DNA of 64,000 nt from an uncultured Rhodospirillales bacterium (GTDB lineage: Bacteria; Pseudomonadota; Alphaproteobacteria; Rhodospirillales; UBA2165). The position numbers and the translations under genes were made by a program. The notes beneath the pieces were generated by a model that had not been told where the DNA came from, did no database searches, and saw only the letters and a list, made by a program, of their open reading frames with translations. How positions within the stretch are numbered: position 1 is the first letter of the stretch; each line of letters opens with the position of its first letter. Below are positions 62,829-64,000 of the stretch, piece after piece. The stretch lies in NCBI GenBank assembly GCA_913055735.1, contig CAJXKD010000002.1, positions 372,001-436,000 of the forward strand, in the 5' to 3' direction.

Positions 62829-64000
62829 ATGTTTTACGAACTGGCGGCAGATAGTTGGGGCGACGAGGAGCGTGCCGCGGTACAGCGCGTTGTCGATTCA
62901 GGCAGGCTGACGATCGGCCCGGAGGTGGCGGCGTTCGAAGAAGAGTTCGCGGCCTATTTTGGGCGCAAGTATGCCGTAATGACCAATTCGGGGTCGTCGG
63001 CCAACTTGGTGGCGGTGGCCAGTCTTTGTTACCGGAAAGACAGGCCGTTGCAGCGCGGCGACGAAGTCATCGTTCCGGCCATCTCCTGGAGCACCACCTA
63101 TCATCCGTTCCAGCAATATGGATTGAAACTGCGTTTCGTCGACGTCGAGCTCGACACGCTCAATATGGATGTCAGCCGTCTGGAAGAGGCATTGACGCCT
63201 GCAACCCGCGCTATCGTCGGCGTCAGCATTCTCGGCAACCCGGCCACACTCGACGTGATGCGGGAATTTGCCGATCGGCACGGTCTCGTGTTCCTCGAGG
63301 ACAACTGCGAATCCATGGATGCGGAGCTGGATGGCAAGAAGGCCGGTAGTTTCGGCGATATCGGCACCTTCAGCACCTTCTTTTCCCATCACATCTCGAC
63401 GGGGGAGGGGGGCGTCCTCACGACGGATGATCCGGAACTGTTCGGTTTGGCACGGATGATCCGGGCTCATGGTTGGGTGCGCGATCTACCGGACTGGTCC
63501 GATCTCGTTGAGCGTACTGATGATGCCTTTTCGGAAGCGTACCGGTTCATTTTGCCCGGCTATAACGTGCGTCCGCAGGAGATCAACGCCGCCGTCGGAC
63601 GGGTGCAACTCAAGAAACTTCCGCGCATGACCAAGATGCGGCGCAAAAACCTTGAGACGTTCCAAAAGCTATTCGCGGACGATCCCCGTTTCACCATCCA
63701 GCGGGAAAACGGCAGGTCGTCGTCGTTCTGCTTCACCATCATTCTCGATCCGGCCATGACGCCGAACCGTGATGTCGTATTCGATGCGTTGCGTGATGCG
63801 GATATCGGCTTTCGCATGATTACCGGCGGTTGCTTCCCGCGTCACGAGGCAATCCGGCATTTTGACTATTCGCTGGTCGGTGAGATGACCAACGGCGACC
63901 GGGCACACGATTACGGTTTCTTCGTCGGCAATCACCCGTTCGATCTAACGGAGCAGATTGAGAAACTTTATGAGGTTCTCGACGGCGTCTGTGCCGCTCC
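62829..64000 (+). CDS. DegT-fold PLP enzyme with His for Lys, ColD/RfbH-like 3-dehydratase, truncated by window edge
   Basis: The gene has no stop within the window; 390 codons are visible. N-terminal FYELAADSWGDEERAAVQR is followed by RLTIGPEVAAFEEEFAAYFGRKY and NSGSSANL, as in DegT/DnrJ/EryC1 aminotransferases. FLEDNCES holds the PLP Asp. Where aminotransferases have the PLP Lys, this protein has His187-His188 in FFSHHISTGEGG, like the PLP/PMP sugar 3-dehydratases ColD and RfbH. I see no Cys pattern of the RfbH iron-sulfur cluster, so the ColD type is closer. Likely 3-deoxygenation of an NDP-4-keto-6-deoxysugar. The gene continues beyond 64000. Confidence 0.88.
   Translation, partial: MFYELAADSWGDEERAAVQRVVDSGRLTIGPEVAAFEEEFAAYFGRKYAVMTNSGSSANLVAVASLCYRKDRPLQRGDEVIVPAISWSTTYHPFQQYGLKLRFVDVELDTLNMDVSRLEEALTPATRAIVGVSILGNPATLDVMREFADRHGLVFLEDNCESMDAELDGKKAGSFGDIGTFSTFFSHHISTGEGGVLTTDDPELFGLARMIRAHGWVRDLPDWSDLVERTDDAFSEAYRFILPGYNVRPQEINAAVGRVQLKKLPRMTKMRRKNLETFQKLFADDPRFTIQRENGRSSSFCFTIILDPAMTPNRDVVFDALRDADIGFRMITGGCFPRHEAIRHFDYSLVGEMTNGDRAHDYGFFVGNHPFDLTEQIEKLYEVLDGVCAA

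Noticed and set aside
1..64000. CRISPR array, tRNA, rRNA, prophage or transposase genes
   Set aside because: No regular spacer-repeat array, cloverleaf sequence or transposase motif was seen in a reading of both strands.

Overview
The window is about 61% G+C, gene-dense chromosomal DNA from an alphaproteobacterium, most likely Rhodospirillales-like. The evidence is the xseB-ispA-dxs-tlyA order at the left end, a glycine-dependent 5-aminolevulinate synthase (hemA), FlaF, HspQ, an ELM1-family protein and a family III (TPP-type) adenylate cyclase. I found no rRNA, tRNA, CRISPR array, prophage or transposase gene.

Layout. 1-16.6 kb: housekeeping genes for isoprenoid precursors (ispA, dxs), an rRNA methylase/hemolysin-like protein (tlyA), chorismate and fatty acid synthesis (aroC-fabI), pdxH with a cation efflux gene, two tandem-Usp stress proteins, an SRAP DNA-protein crosslink protein, hemA, a class III aminotransferase and a GDP-mannose-forming enzyme. 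16.6-26.4 kb: a minus-strand oligopeptide-type ABC transporter (binding protein, two ATPases, two permeases). It is interleaved with a fused ACP/acyl-AMP ligase/acyltransferase gene, a conserved unknown gene and an orphan flaF. 26.6-37.1 kb: small TPR protein, two dehydrogenases, pyrE, a tandem TPR-glycosyltransferase and TPR-sulfotransferase, cold-shock and heat-shock genes, ELM1 and an alpha/beta hydrolase. A 250-bp segment at 27131-27380 is bounded by perfect 12-bp inverted repeats and holds a minus-strand mini-ORF behind an unusually long Shine-Dalgarno sequence.

37.5-50.3 kb is a catabolic-looking region: Rieske oxygenase alpha subunit, cytoplasmic gamma-glutamyltransferase-like amidohydrolase, semialdehyde dehydrogenase, TauD-like dioxygenase, transglutaminase-like protein, SDR, secreted metallo-beta-lactamase-fold hydrolase and P450. 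An adenylate cyclase and a bactofilin-like membrane protein sit inside it. 50.4-52.9 kb: a MetF-like reductase is coupled to a methyltransferase with an N-terminal helix-turn-helix-like region. 53.4-57.5 kb: an acyltransferase-like membrane protein, an HAD sugar phosphatase, ilvD and a haloacid dehalogenase-like gene.

57.5-64 kb is the most interesting part. It is a compact plus-strand operon preceded by a hairpin that can cover its first ribosome binding site. The genes are a radical SAM protein, a split transketolase (two genes), a D-2-hydroxyacid dehydrogenase, an NAD-sugar epimerase/dehydratase and a DegT-fold enzyme with His in place of the PLP-binding Lys, as in ColD/RfbH sugar 3-dehydratases. 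I infer that it makes an unusual deoxy, possibly two-carbon-branched, nucleotide sugar. The cluster runs off the right edge, so its sugar acceptor and transferases are not visible.
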